Below, one piece after another: positions 49,452 to 61,063 of a stretch of 64,000 nt of DNA. Position 1 is the first letter of the stretch. Each line of letters opens with the position of its first letter. The stretch is taken from contig JAJNNY010000013.1 of assembly GCA_022453515.1 (NCBI GenBank), positions 62,001 through 126,000 of the forward strand. The letters run 5' to 3'. Position numbers and translations under genes: made by a program. The stretch comes from Astrocystis sublimbata. Taxonomy: Eukaryota; Ascomycota; Sordariomycetes; Xylariales; Xylariaceae. The notes under the pieces were generated by a model. It was not told where the DNA came from. It saw only the letters and a list, made by a program, of their open reading frames with translations, and ran no database searches.

Positions 49452-50005
49452 TGATCGAGTTGAGATATCGCAAGGAGGAGGCTTCAATCGAAAATAGTAA
49501 AAACCAAGTTACTATTGATTAAGCCCGTGAGATACTAGCAATTCCATACCACACATGCCTTGTGCTCTCGGAATCTCGGATCACAAGTTTTCGGGGTGTG
49601 GTTTGCCTTCATTAGGCCTAGTCGGTCTTGGTCCGAATGGTCCGAATGCCGTGCCTCCAGTGCGTCTGGGGTCCGGCGTCCGTTGCTGGAATCTTGGCAG
49701 TAATATCTACGGGTCGGTAGTGAAGGTCCGGATTCATATGACAGGAGAAGCTGACCAAGATGAGCTTCTTGAGTAAGATTGATTATACAATCAAATGACG
49801 ATGATCGGTGCTCACGGGTAATGCTCCCAATTTTCAGTGATTGACTCGGCCATTGCGCACGACGTCCCGACGGACGAAAGATGTAATATATAATTGATCA
49901 AGAATCTCGATTGAGACAAATATTTCTCATCATCAAGACCTCCAACCTACAACTACTGTGTGAAACAACCATCGACAACAAAGTTCAATTTGAGAATACG
50001 AAAGT
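49452..50005. promoter_or_regulatory. Divergent promoter between a Zn2Cys6 factor and a glutathione transferase
   Basis: 554 bp head-to-head spacer. It contains a direct tandem repeat of GTCCGAATG (49631-49639 and 49640-49648), further CCG/CGG triplets near 49671-49680, and the palindrome TCCGGA at 49727-49732. A TGACTC site lies at 49842-49847. CGG/CCG triplets are what Zn2Cys6 proteins bind, and TGACTC resembles AP-1/Gcn4-type sites. The positions are seen; the function is inferred. Confidence 0.5.
49887..49893 (+). promoter_or_regulatory. Possible TATA element of the GST gene
   Basis: TATATAA lies 113 nt before the GST start codon, followed by a leader rich in CA and CT. The distance is reasonable for a fungal core promoter, but there is no transcript evidence. 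Confidence 0.4.
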
Positions 50006-50784
50006 ATGTCGAACTTACAGCCTCTGATTGTTTATTCGTCCGGCCCTGCGCCAAACCCTTACAAGGTGGCATTCGTGCTTGAGGAGCTCGGCCTCCCTTG
50101 GAAGTTCGAGTCACTTCCTATGCCCGACCTCAAGAAGGAGCCATTTACGAATTTGAATCCAAACGGTCGCGTGCCCACTTTGGTTGATCCCAACAAAGAT
50201 ATGACCATCTGGGAGGTAAGAGGCTGGCCCAAAGTCCTGATGACTACAAACAGTATACAGCGTTGTACTAATCAATTTCACTTACTGATCAGTCCGGGGC
50301 CATTGTCGACTACCTCATCGAAGAATACGACAATGAAGCCAAGCTGCATTACTCCACGCTCAAGGAGAAGAATGCGACACGCAGCTGGCAATATTTCCAA
50401 GTCAGCGGACAGGGACCGTACTTCGGACAGCTCGGCTGGTTTACAAACCACCACTCTGAGAAGATACCTTCGGCCATTGAGAGGTACACTGATGAGGTCA
50501 AGCGGATCATAGGCGTCATGGACGGGCATCTGGCCAAGAACGGCACCGACTTCTTGGTCGGTGACAAAGCTACATATGCCGATCTGATGTTCATCCCCTA
50601 CTTCAAGTCTGTGGGTATGGGCAAGCTCACTCTGATGGCAAAGGATGTGGATACTACCCAGTGGGCTCACTATACGGCCTGGATGAAGCGTCTTCACGAG
50701 AGGCCTGCTGTTGCCAAGGTTGCCAAAATTTACGATGATCTCTGGGAGCAGATTATGGCGGCCAAAGCAGCTGGAGGACATTGA
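50006..50784 (+). CDS. Ure2p-like glutathione S-transferase
   Basis: Two exons: 50006-50215 and 50293-50784, joined in phase 0 across a 77-nt intron (GTAAGA...GATCAG). The product is 233 aa, normal for a cytosolic GST. The N-terminal thioredoxin fold covers about 1-90 (LIVYSSGPAPNPYKVAFVLE; NPNGRVPTLVDP, with the conserved cis-Pro after Val; SGAIVDYLIEEYD). The helical C-terminal domain follows (WQYFQVSGQGPYFGQLGWF; GTDFLVGDKATYADLMFIPY, the folding-motif Asp in ATYADL). The sequence type is the fungal Ure2p-like class, with SGPAPNPYK near the catalytic site. Such enzymes conjugate glutathione to electrophiles or reduce peroxides in the cytosol. Its start faces the second Zn2Cys6 factor, suggesting regulation by a stress-responsive factor. 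Confidence 0.93.
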
Positions 50785-52164
50785 GATTCACATCGTCTTG
50801 CTTCAAGTAATGGTGTCTGATATCCTTCACGGTGCTGGTCCGTTCCCCCTCTTAGCACCTAAGACAGCCGACTGTCAAAGTTGATAGTCAGGCAGTACAC
50901 CCCAGCAATATAGTCTAGAACAATAATTCATCAGTATACATGCATGAATATAGGGATTTATTTAACTGACGTCGTTCTCGGTTATAAACAGGCCGGGGAT
51001 TAAAACGGGTCTTTCCTCCTTCAAGTCCTAGAGACTCGCCGTTGCAACTAACATGCGTTCGTGCTACAAGTCATAGCGCTAATAGCCGTATCATATAGAT
51101 TTCCGCAAAGTGGAATAGCATCGTGTTTGGCGTTGTTAATAGTTCGCATATATTCCAAATGATCCTCACGCATCCGGAGCTGCATTGCGTCACTGGCGGT
51201 ATCATTCACAGCAGAGGAGGCTGTGTTTCCGTTATGTACCCGGCGTGGCATACGCATACAATCAGAATGTCGCATCTGTCAATGACACGGAGGTTTCGGG
51301 GAAGGATAGAATGCTAAGGATCGATATTAGAATTGAGTAACGACTAACTACGAGTTCATGTTGAACACATCAAAGCCAATGCGAAAATTCGCGTCTTAGT
51401 CAATGGGGGATGGTGAATCGTGTGTTTAGAACTGGAGTCGGTGCTCGGGACGGGCAGGGAGAATTCCGTAATGATGAATCCTCAAATATATGACTACAGA
51501 GCGCTTGGTGTAAGAGAACCTAGCCCTAATGACTAGAGATTCTTGCGCGCATTGAATACCGGAAATCTAAATCTGGAACGCCGGGCGCGCGGGATGCGAG
51601 GCCCTGACGAAACGGCCCTTTGACGGTATTTGCCTTGAGGGCAGTCCTGGTAATGCGCATAGCGAAATTTGGCACATTCTATTTTTGTCGCTGACAACAC
51701 CGATTGATAGTCATTGTGGAGTTGACTAAAGCATCTATTATGCTTACTGAGACAATGTAGTTCTCCTATAATGAGGCCTTTCCCAAGCACACCGAGGTTG
51801 GGCCAGAGGTGCGTGGCATCGTGCTAGAGTGATTCGAGATTACTGCCATTTACTATAGGCGCGATATTGATACATCGAAGCGCACGCCAACATTGTGATG
51901 CTCTGGTGAGTCCCCATGAAGTGAAAAATATACAGAAACAAAAGCCCGTTGACCTAATGCGAGTGTCGAGAGTTGTCATCCACAACAAGTATGGGAATAC
52001 CATATCCTAATAGCAACAGACGAAGCGACATCGAAGAAGGAAGAAAAAATGCCTGCTCGCTGTTACTTTTGCTCTATTCAATTGTATATTCCAACAGTCC
52101 TAACACTCCGAGATGTAACATCCATTTCCAAGAAAGTTGCCTCCAAGACCGATAATCATACCTC
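50785..52164. other. Tail-to-tail intergenic region, no gene recognised
   Basis: 1.4 kb between the 3' ends of the GST and GH16-type genes. Only short frames without motifs. Confidence 0.5.
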
Positions 52165-53322
52165 TCAAATCAAAAAAGGTGCCAATAACAGGGGTATCCA
52201 GAAATAAGCCACACCAAGACCAACAATGGTAGAAGCGGCGGAATCGTCTTGGACCAGCACTGGCTTTCCAAGCGTTGTCGACTCATCGATGCTGCAGACG
52301 TTCTTGCAACCCTCTTCTTCCCTCTTCACGTTGAACAACAACGAAGATGAACCGTCACTACGCTTGTTCGTCTTCGCATCACCTGTGGAGTTATACACCA
52401 TCTCGATCCACTGTATCTGGAGGTAAGCATCATCACCGACGGTCATGTTGCCCGACCATTCGCCGCCGTCCGACCAGCAATTGAAGATAACCTGGCTGGG
52501 GTCGCGAGGGACTTGGAAGGCGATGGACGCAACTTCCTTGTCGTCAATGAACCAGGTGGTGTCTTTGGGGGTCCAGTCCATGCGGTGAACAGCCCACTGC
52601 GTCCAGTCGGCTCGAACAGGAGTGGTGATGTTGCGAGTCGACTCCGGGATGTCGAAGCCTTCTCCTTTCGTGCTGTACGACGGCTGGTTCGTGTATTGGA
52701 CTTTGTCAACGGGGTCCTGAGTTCGAATTTCCAGATCGGATTCCTGGACCTTGGCGATGTCGCCGTCGCCGCTGTCATCCCTGTAGGTGAACATGGCCGT
52801 CACTGCGCCAGGCGGTCCAAGCGTTCTCGCGTACATTCGTACCGAAAGAAAGTGGTACGCTTTCGAAATCGATTCGAACTCGGATGCCGATTGGAAGTGC
52901 TTGTGCCTTATTGTGCGCATGGTCATAAAGGTGTCGGATGCAGGATTCTCATCGTTGTTCTTCTCGATATAGATGTTGTTGGGAGAGTTGACCATGAGCA
53001 CGGGCACGTCGCCATTATCCTTCGAGTCGCTGTTGTTCCATTGTTGTATACCCCAGACCTTGGTCCAGTTGTCATCAAGGAAGTATCGGCTCGTCTCATC
53101 AGCGTTGGTGCTGTCATACGGGTCTTCGATGGGCGCAGGCACTCTGGCAAACTGGTTCAGCGACCGGAAGTCGAAGAAAGTGTGTGATGTATAGTATTGT
53201 GTGCTGGTATCGTTGGTCACATAACAGTTACATTGGTCATCGTTAACCTCTTGCAGGCCGCTAGCCCGACCTATAGCCTGGAAGACAACGAAGAGCAGCG
53301 TAGGCAGGGATCGGCCCGCCAT
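52165..53322 (-). CDS. GH16-type glucanase/transglycosylase, secreted and probably GPI-anchored
   Basis: A single exon giving 385 aa from the ATG at 53322. An in-frame ATG at 53400 would put 26 polar residues before the signal peptide, so the later start is preferred. The signal peptide is MAGRSLPTLLFVVFQAIGRA. The mature start DDQCNCYVTND and FFDFRSL are typical of fungal GH16 concanavalin-like proteins. The catalytic ExDxE motif is E194-S-D196-L-E198, the two Glu acting as nucleophile and acid/base in retaining beta-glucan hydrolysis or transglycosylation. Later blocks (DWTQWAVHRMDWTPKDTTWF, then IDDKEVASIAFQVP, and NCWSDGGEWSG) fit the lectin fold. Several N-X-S/T sites are present. The C-terminus ends in a hydrophobic tail after DDSAASTIVGLG, consistent with GPI attachment. 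The likely role is cell-wall remodelling at the plasma membrane or wall. Confidence 0.92.
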   Translation of the reverse strand: MAGRSLPTLLFVVFQAIGRASGLQEVNDDQCNCYVTNDTSTQYYTSHTFFDFRSLNQFARVPAPIEDPYDSTNADETSRYFLDDNWTKVWGIQQWNNSDSKDNGDVPVLMVNSPNNIYIEKNNDENPASDTFMTMRTIRHKHFQSASEFESISKAYHFLSVRMYARTLGPPGAVTAMFTYRDDSGDGDIAKVQESDLEIRTQDPVDKVQYTNQPSYSTKGEGFDIPESTRNITTPVRADWTQWAVHRMDWTPKDTTWFIDDKEVASIAFQVPRDPSQVIFNCWSDGGEWSGNMTVGDDAYLQIQWIEMVYNSTGDAKTNKRSDGSSSLLFNVKREEEGCKNVCSIDESTTLGKPVLVQDDSAASTIVGLGVAYFWIPLLLAPFLI

Positions 53323-55742
53323 CGTGACTTGAAGTGCCCAGTTGCCCAGTTTCGCAGCCGTGCAGTCGCCTTCGCCCTTTATCCAAGGCGCCTTGGGCAC
53401 CTGCGAGGTAGGATAAGTGACGTGTCTAGTATTGAATGTCGAGCAGACAATACTAGGACGGCTAGCTGGTCTTTATAATATAAATGAGGGTTCGTGTCAA
53501 GTGTGTCAGATGCGGCGGAGTAGATTAAGAGCGCTGGATGGAGTAAAGTGGCAGGCAAGACAAAGAAGGATAGCCAACCAACTTATATACATATATAGTA
53601 CATCATCAAAAAACACAATTTACAGTGCATATGAGCAACGCCTAGTCTCTGTCTGGTGTGCCGCATCTAAATCTGGCCACGATTGAACAGATGGAAGGCT
53701 TACGAGTAGAGGAACTGCATGTGTGGATCGTGGCCCGTTGCCAGCAGTAGCATGCTTAGCCCTAGCAAAAGCATAGCTGAGCATATTAAGCTGGGCCGTA
53801 GTTGGCCATCATGTACGGGAGGGAGCCTATGTATTTGAAGCGGCGGGTAGGGCGATGCTAAGTGGCTATTGCGGCAGGGTTTAGTTCAATAGCCTGTATG
53901 TAAGCGGGTTTAACCGACATACGGAAGTAGTTTCCCATTGGATGGTGATGGGGAATATGAAGTCTCGGCCAGAGAGAAAAAAGCTGAACAGCAGCCACAA
54001 GGTTACAACGAGACGCTTTAGGCTGGCCGTTGACTAATGCATATTGGAGGCCGCATGAGAATACGCGACGATGTCCGTGGGAAGAACATTCGTCCCATAA
54101 GCATAAGTAGGTAAGTTAGGTATTGGGCAAGCACACGTATCTACTTACAGAAACATGTCGGTGCACTGGATAGACGAACCAGACGAGCAGGTTGGAGAAA
54201 GAAAGTCAGAGAGAGCTTTTCAAGACAACTGCGGTAAGACCAGGCCTTAACAAAGGGTTCTGAGACGGCAGTGATTTTGCGATTGGCTGCTCTGGTCGTT
54301 GTTGTTGCGGACCCTTGAAACGGCTGAAACTGGCGGAGCGGTGCCTGATCGAATGTCTAGCTTCTGTCTAGCCGGGACTAGACTTCCGTAGACCTCCATT
54401 GCAGGTGGAGAGAATCAGGCCCTGTCAGGGCAGGCGTCAGGGGAGCGGCGGACCAAGCCGGACTGGCTGGCGAGCTGGGCTGGGCTCGACTGGTTCGTGC
54501 TGACTGGCGAGGGACGCTGGGCCGACGAGCTGGGGGTTGGATCGATGATCCAAGCCCGATACACACCACTTTGTAGCCGCTCCGCGAGCATCGTCCTTCT
54601 GATCGCCGTCAGACTTGGTGATCATATGGATCCGAGACTGGGTTCCGTTCTTCGAGAAGCCGTTGCAGAAGCCGTTGGGTCCGGGGTGATGGAATTTGCC
54701 AGACTGTAGATGCGCCTTTTTATTATTATCAATCTTTCCCTGGTCCTGGTCCTGGTCGAGATGATCAAGAGGATCAAAGGCGATCTTGAACATCAACACC
54801 AACACCGTGGCAGGAACCAACGCATCGTGAGATACAAGCGCCATCCTCGCTCCGGACTCGCTGACGCTCTCCGGCCTGCACCAAGAGATGCGCTGCGACG
54901 CTGCTAGAATCCAGGTTTGCGACAATCGGAATTATGCGTATGCAAGTAGACTGACTATCTGCTTGCCGTATTCGCCGTACCAACCACAACCAAGCTTGAG
55001 GGCCAAGATACCCCGTACGTTGTTGCGGCTTAGCCCCCATCGAAGTGGGCAGATGACTGGAAGCTGAAGCAGCCCCTCTGCATCACGGCGGTAGGGGCCT
55101 CGGGGGCTTGGAGGTGGCATGCAGGAGGTACCTGTGTAGGACATGTAGGCATGAAGTGCCGGCATCAGACGGTACCTAAGATAGGACCTTACAGCCCTGC
55201 CATCACTGGTCATTGGTCAGACGCATTCTGCTGGGCCGGAGATGGTCCGGTGCCGACAACCGACAATCGATTAGGTGCGCAGCTGAGCTTCGAGTTCCAA
55301 GGTGGAAGCGTGGTTCCCGATAAGCAATGATAAGGGAGTCGATTGGTACGGTACCGCATCTGAGCCAGTGGCGCGTCCCCATCCATCCCCCAACCCAGCA
55401 GCAACCTTACCTAAACCCGGCCACCCAGCGAAGCGAACGGCCAACCCGATACATCAGCGCCGCAAGGGACTTCGCGATTGCTTCACACTCTTTCCACCTC
55501 GCCTCGTGCTAGCCCTGGGCGTGTCTCAGAACTTCTCAGAAACCCTCGACAGCCATTCCCCCGCAACAGCTACCATTCGCGGTATACCATCCCTCAGCTA
55601 TCCTTGCCGAGTTGCATCAAGTCTTAAACTGCGCATCGCGCCCGTCGTCATCGTTGCGCTCCTCCCGCATGTTTCTCTCCGACCCTAGGTCTCGTCCCAT
55701 GTAGACCTTCATATTAATATACCTCTTAGCTACAGCGCCAAC
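53323..55742. other. Head-to-head intergenic region, no gene recognised
   Basis: 2.4 kb between the GH16-type gene (minus) and the WW-domain gene (plus), holding both promoters. The final 500 bp before the WW gene is GC-rich and CT-rich, like a leader. Longer frames such as 54437-54925 (minus) lack motifs. Confidence 0.5.
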
Positions 55743-56633
55743 ATGTCCGCACAGCCATCCATCGCCGAGGCCGGCATCGACGCCTCCAGCCCTGCCGCCT
55801 CCAGCCGCGAGCTACCAGACCAGAGCAATCCAGAGAGCGCCGTGGAAGCACATGAACACAGCCACACGCCCGATGCCGACGCCGACACCTCTTCTTCGCC
55901 GTCTCCCTCCGGCGACGAATCTGCTCAGTCCACCTCGAGTGCGGACTTCGATGGTCCTAATGCTTCCGGCCAAGAAACAATTTCAGCCTCCGCCAGCGTC
56001 ACCAAGGGACCATCTGGCGATGATTCTGGCGCTCCACCCCTTCCCGATGAACCCGCGCCAGCCGCACAAGATGACGGTTGGGATTGCCACTGGGATCAGG
56101 CGCACCAAGCCTGGTTCTTCTACAACCGTATCACCAACGAGTCGACCTGGAATAATCCCCGAGTGTCCTCACAACACAAAACATCAAATGACGATAACAC
56201 TCAACTTCAAACGCCACCAGCAACAGCTGTGCCCCCGTTAAACGAAGCGCTGCCGGCTGGCGGCTACAATCCCGCCATTCACGGGGACTATGATCCGACT
56301 GCCTGGTACGCCAAGGGTGGTCAGGAGGACGACCAGCTGGAGGGTTCCGTGATGGATACCGCCACTGCCTATGCCGCTATCGGCTCGTTCAACCGTTTCA
56401 CAGGCCGGTGGCAAGGCGACGACCAGAACCCAGACCGTCACAACGATGAGGCCAAGTCACGCCGTCAGATGAACGCCTTCTTTGATGTAGACGCTGCAGC
56501 CAACGCACACGACGGGCGTAGCTTGAAGGCCGAGCGTTCTGGCAAGAAGCCCAGCAAAACCGAGCTGAAGCACTTCAAGGAGAAGCGCAGGGCAAGGAAG
56601 GAGGAGAAGCGTCGAGCCTGGCTTCGGGACTAG
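55743..56633 (+). CDS. WW-domain protein, function unknown
   Basis: A single exon of 296 codons. The first 110 residues are Ser/Ala/Asp/Glu-rich and disordered. A WW domain follows at about 111-141 (DDGWDCHWDQAHQAWFFYNR then ITNESTWNNP), with both signature Trp (W113, W136), the central aromatic block and the closing Pro. WW domains bind proline-rich ligands. Downstream there is a conserved-looking region (GGYNPAIHGDYDPTAWYAKG; AYAAIGSFNRFTGRWQGDDQ; NDEAKSRRQMNAFFDVDAAA) and a basic helix-rich C-terminus (SKTELKHFKEKRRARKEEKR). The layout is common in filamentous ascomycetes and recalls nuclear RNA-processing WW proteins, but I cannot assign a role. The ATG at 55743 follows a long leader. Confidence 0.88.
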   Translation: MSAQPSIAEAGIDASSPAASSRELPDQSNPESAVEAHEHSHTPDADADTSSSPSPSGDESAQSTSSADFDGPNASGQETISASASVTKGPSGDDSGAPPLPDEPAPAAQDDGWDCHWDQAHQAWFFYNRITNESTWNNPRVSSQHKTSNDDNTQLQTPPATAVPPLNEALPAGGYNPAIHGDYDPTAWYAKGGQEDDQLEGSVMDTATAYAAIGSFNRFTGRWQGDDQNPDRHNDEAKSRRQMNAFFDVDAAANAHDGRSLKAERSGKKPSKTELKHFKEKRRARKEEKRRAWLRD

Positions 56634-57509
56634 CTTTGGCCTGGTTTCGCTGATCTGTTCTGAAAATTTGAATTTGGAGTTCCACGGCTTGTACTTGTCA
56701 TATTCTTGACAGTACTTCGGTAGGTTACTAGCATTGCATGGGAAAAGGCGTTGATGGTCGTCACTCACATATGCAGATCTACGGATCCGGCCTATTGCAT
56801 CGGGAAAAGCATTTAAAGTCTGTCATCTGCCACGAGTCTTAGATGGGCCTGGAACTCGCGTTTTGCATATGCAACCCTCTTGTTGGATGCACGATGGGAA
56901 TCGCGAGCGCATATAGCTGACCCGACTTTGCCCGTACAGTTGGATGGACTATGGGTTGCATTGGGACACATTTGCTTTTGCGGCCAGGGCGCCGCTGAAA
57001 TTATACCCACACATTGTACTATCTGTATTTAACACTGCTTTAGAAATTACGAGTCACCATTGCAACTCGTTCCTCTTGGAGTTTGCATTGCAGCTGCCGT
57101 GCAGTAGCCATTATCTTGCGTCAACAGAGTGCTCCGCTCATGTGGTCTAGCCACGACGATTGCTCTCGACTCGTGCCGGGCATCACTAGCGAAAGTTTCA
57201 AACATTACATCAGAGAAAAAGAGATCTGCTGTTGAGTCGTGTACGCTCCTCTCAGAATTAGGGTCTTGTTCTATTCAATGTATATATGATACCAGCTATT
57301 ATTTTGCACATACAGTACAATTAGGTAGGTAAATACAATGCCAGCAGCCCCCACTCACTCACTCACGAATGCTCCCTGTCACCAAGTCCGCCGGTGCTCA
57401 ACATTTAAGTGCTGTATCTAACCAACCCCGCAATGCAACGCTGCTGAGTCATCTGAATGAGCTCGATCGGTGACGTGTGTGTGGCTTTTCAATGTTCGTT
57501 GTTATCCTC
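56634..57509. other. Tail-to-tail intergenic region, no gene seen
   Basis: 876 bp between the stops of the WW gene and rix1. It has a short CACT repeat near 57352-57366 and AGGTAGGTA at about 57324-57332. No coding signal. Confidence 0.5.
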
Positions 57510-59941
57510 CTACTCGTCATCTTCGTCTTCCGAATCAAGCTCCATGTTCAGATGCACACTCTCATCGTCGCTGCTCTGATCCTCGCCGGTCTGCGCTTCT
57601 TGAGTCTGCCTCGGCGCAGCGGGAGCAACAGTGGTGGTGCTGTTGACGTTGGCGTTGTCTGGGACGGCGGGCTCGAGGGCCGGGATGGACGCGTCGATCT
57701 CAACCCGTTTCGACAAGCTGATCTCTGCAGTCGCATCCTCATTCTTGCGCTTTAGCGCGCTCGTCGATGCGGGCTCTACGGCGATCGTCGTCTCCGACTG
57801 TGATTGTGATTGGACGACTGTCTCCGACGTTGATGGGCGCGCCAGAAAGGGCGACTGGGTGACCTCCGCGCTGCGCAGGGGAATGGGACTGGACGCCCTG
57901 AACTGGCTGGTTGGCGCCGGAAGGGCTGCGAATGGTGCGCTCGAAGGATGTGCGTCCGAAGCCTGGTCGAAAGAGAACCCATTCGCCCTAGACTGCGTCT
58001 GGGTTTCCTCGTCTGCTCCTTCCACGATCATCGCGTCGTCATCGTCATCGGGTCCTAGGAACTCTGCAATTGGTCCGGTCGCTGCCGGCCGGAAGTTGAA
58101 CCGCAGCACCTCCACGCTCTCGTCCTGGGGAAACTGCCGGGCAAGGTAGGGGAGTATCACTTGGGGTGTGCGTCCACTCTTATCACGTGCTGGATGGAGG
58201 ATGCTTGCTAATTGCGCGTCTCTGTTGCGGCTGAGGATCGCTGTCTTGACCAGCTGTGACCGTAGCGAGGACGGAATGTGTTGCTGTGGTAAGTGACTTA
58301 AAAGCGCAGTCAACAAGGCCTCGCCTGCGCAGAGGTGCTCGGCGCTGAGCGAAACTGATATTGTATCGTCCTGGGATTTAGTGGGGAGGAATGCATCTGC
58401 GTTTTGAGAAATAGTCTTCGGCTTCTGGCCGTTCTGCGTTGTAGTAGCGGAGTTCTGTGGCTTGGGCTTGGGCAGACAACCAGCTGCGCCGAGTAGATCA
58501 CGACAGCAACACTTTATGAGGAGCCCGAGACTTTCAACTGTGAACTTTGGTAACGTGGGGCCGCATAGATGTAGTATATCCTTCACTAATAAGAAGATAG
58601 TAGTTCGTGCTTGGGGTAGTCGATAGAGAGACTGAAAAATACGCAGGGCCTGATCAAGGGTGTCCTGAGCTAGCGGGACGTAATTTTCCTCTAATCTCTG
58701 GATCATTGTAAGATGCAGCTTCATTGCGGCGATCTGGATGTCGGGAAATACTGTCCAGAACTCGTCTCTTTCTTCCCGCCCAATGGCAGGGTTCATCCCC
58801 GAATCCAGCCTCTCCTTGCCAGGCGTTGGTGGTTTGATCGCAGATATTCTCGAAGTAATATCAGCTATAGCGCTGACTGGAATGGCGACAGCTACCCGAG
58901 TGCGACAGTGGAGGTATTCGCCAATGAAGTCGAGTAGGCCTATGATCCGCTCACTACCAGCCTGCACCCCGACCCAGCGGGGAAGTTGATCAAGGTCTCC
59001 GCCACCCTGGGGCTCGACATCGAGGTTGATAGCTTGGGGTTTATAGTTGGTAGTTGATTCCCAAATTTCTTGCACAGTTCGGAAGACCTGATCAGCTGTA
59101 GAGTGTACCGTCTTGACGAGTTCTTCAACATGCTTGGTCCATTCTGTTGAGTCTCCACCTTTCGCTGCCGTCATGTGAAGCCGCACCCCTAAGCGACGAC
59201 TGCTCGCTTGCAGCGTTGTTGGGATCAGGACATTGTCGGAAATGGTCGGGCTCCAGAAAGGTCGTGCTTCGGTCCTGAACTTCCCGGCAAATTCCCGAAG
59301 AGTAGTAGGATAGAGGGGAAGCAGGGTTGAAATCGCCTCGAAGATTGTCTCTACAAGGCTATAAGGAGCCTTTCCTACTTTGCTGGAGGCCGGGGGCTTG
59401 AGTATCTGCAAACAGGCCTTGGCGAATCCAGGTAGATTGGGCGTCACGATCTCTCGTACTAGTGTCGGGTACTCGTGCATCAAAGTGAATATCTTAACGA
59501 GTGCTACAATTGACAACTCTTTGGTGACAGTAGGATCCTTCTTCTGTTTGGGGTCAGCCTCTCGCCGTTTCAAAATGTTATAGCTCTGAGCCGCACCTGT
59601 ATAATAGCAATCAGTCCTCGCACCCAAGCTTCGGAGGCGCGGAGACATTCCCAGCCTCCGTTCTCGACAACTGATTTAACCAAAGCCGCCCCAACAAAGC
59701 GGCCCTGGGTGGTCCTCCCGTTGAGAAGAGTAGTTATCTGAGTTTTCAGATTGTGAACAAGCACAGCGGCCTCAGGGGAGCTTTCTGAGGACTTTGGCTC
59801 TACCGGCCGGGAAAGAGGTTCCCCGCAGCGGTCGACATCCTTGAGAAGAGTTGGCAACAGTGACGGCAGTTGCTCGATCTTAGTCGATGTCAGTTGTCGG
59901 CAAATGGTCCGGAGCTCTGGTGGTAGAGAGACGAGAGCCAT
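57510..59941 (-). CDS. rix1: Pre-rRNA-processing protein Rix1
   Basis: Two exons: 59597-59941 (115 codons) and 57510-59543, joined in phase 0 across a 53-nt intron (GTGCGG...AACAG). The product is 792 aa. The start at 59941 (MALVSLPPELRTICRQLTST) is preferred to an in-frame ATG at 59977, since fungal Rix1 proteins begin near SLPPxLR. Conserved N-terminal blocks are visible: LVHNLKTQITTLLNGRTTQG, then RFVGAALVKSVVENGGWECL, RASEAWVRGLIAIIQ, and TKELSIVALVKIFTLMHEYP followed by TLVREIVTPNLP. Rix1 (PELP1 in animals) forms the Rix1-Ipi1-Ipi3 complex in the nucleolus/nucleoplasm, which acts on pre-60S particles in ITS2 removal and Rea1 recruitment. The C-terminus is low-complexity and ends in a strongly acidic tail (MELDSEDEDDE), usual for the family. 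The blocks cross the intron correctly, which confirms the splice. Confidence 0.94.
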
Positions 59942-61063
59942 CGCGGAGCTGAAGCGAGGACTTGCACTCTCTTTCAAACCTCACTATGAGTGGCGGGAGA
60001 AATGATCAAATCTCAAACAGTCATTAATTGTGTCCTTGCATCAGATTATCTATGACCGTATTAGCAAAAATATGCCAGCGTGGGGGTATGTAATGAGTGC
60101 AAAAATGCATGCCGTGACGGTACAAAAATAAATCTTTCAGAAAAACTTGATGGGATGTAATTTTGTGGGTCTCATGAAGCTTACATTCGTTGAATATCGT
60201 AGATGTTTTCACGACAAGAAAATCAACGCACATATGCAAAGGCAGGCAGATGGCAACGTGAGTGTGTCTGGGTGATGGGATGTGAGCTTGAAATTTACAT
60301 GCTCGAATTTGATCTTTAGGTTCGATATCCGTAGTATGTACCTTTACTCTAGACGTCTAAGTAAGAGAACTTGCTGATAACCCGACCTGTTATCGGACAC
60401 ATACGCTAAGGCAGATGTGTTTTAGCGCAGATCCGTATTTGTGGCTTTTGGTGGCTCAATGATGTGCACGCCTGAACCGATTGTACCTCGAGATTTCGGC
60501 TTTCCAAGCTTGAATTCGATTGGAATTAAATGCGCACCTATAGGCTACGGTGTACTATAGCTGCTTGAAGCTAATGTGATGGCCTCGACAAGAAAGACAT
60601 GCGACCAAAACAATTGGGACCGGACTCAAAACTCAAGCTGCGCTCCAGCTTTGGTTTCTCATGTACATCGTAATTTGTTCAAATGCACCTATTCGAGTTA
60701 GTCAACCTGGGGACGACAACAACCAGTACCTAGTACCTACCCCTGAAAGATCGCTGGGCAACTGCAGGGGTCCGCAGGTACTGACAGCACACGCAGGTAC
60801 CTCGACAGACACCGACCATGACGCTAAAGTCCCAATAATACATACTTCATCCAGGCCTCAACCATCCCGTCTCATCCAACACCACGCAGCCATCTATCAC
60901 GGTCTTTGGCTCAACCCGTTTCCGCCGTCACTCTCGCTTCGTTATCCACGGTCACTATTCACTCACCCGTTGCTCGTGCTCGAGATGCTTTCGCAAGCTC
61001 TGATCAATCAATAACGCGACAGTCTCGAATCTGGAGGAAGCAGTCCGATACCCGTTCGCCAGG
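59942..61063. other. Divergent promoter region of rix1 and ypp1, no gene seen
   Basis: 1.1 kb head-to-head spacer. It includes AT-rich DNA next to rix1 and CT/CA-rich leader sequence next to ypp1. No domain-bearing frame. Confidence 0.5.

Noticed and set aside
52513..53187. 224-codon plus-strand frame over the GH16-type gene
   Set aside because: Antisense shadow; the minus strand holds the signal peptide, ExDxE motif and GPI tail.
54437..54925. 162-codon minus-strand frame between the GH16 and WW genes
   Set aside because: No conserved feature; it sits in a head-to-head promoter region and overlaps two plus-strand frames of equal quality.
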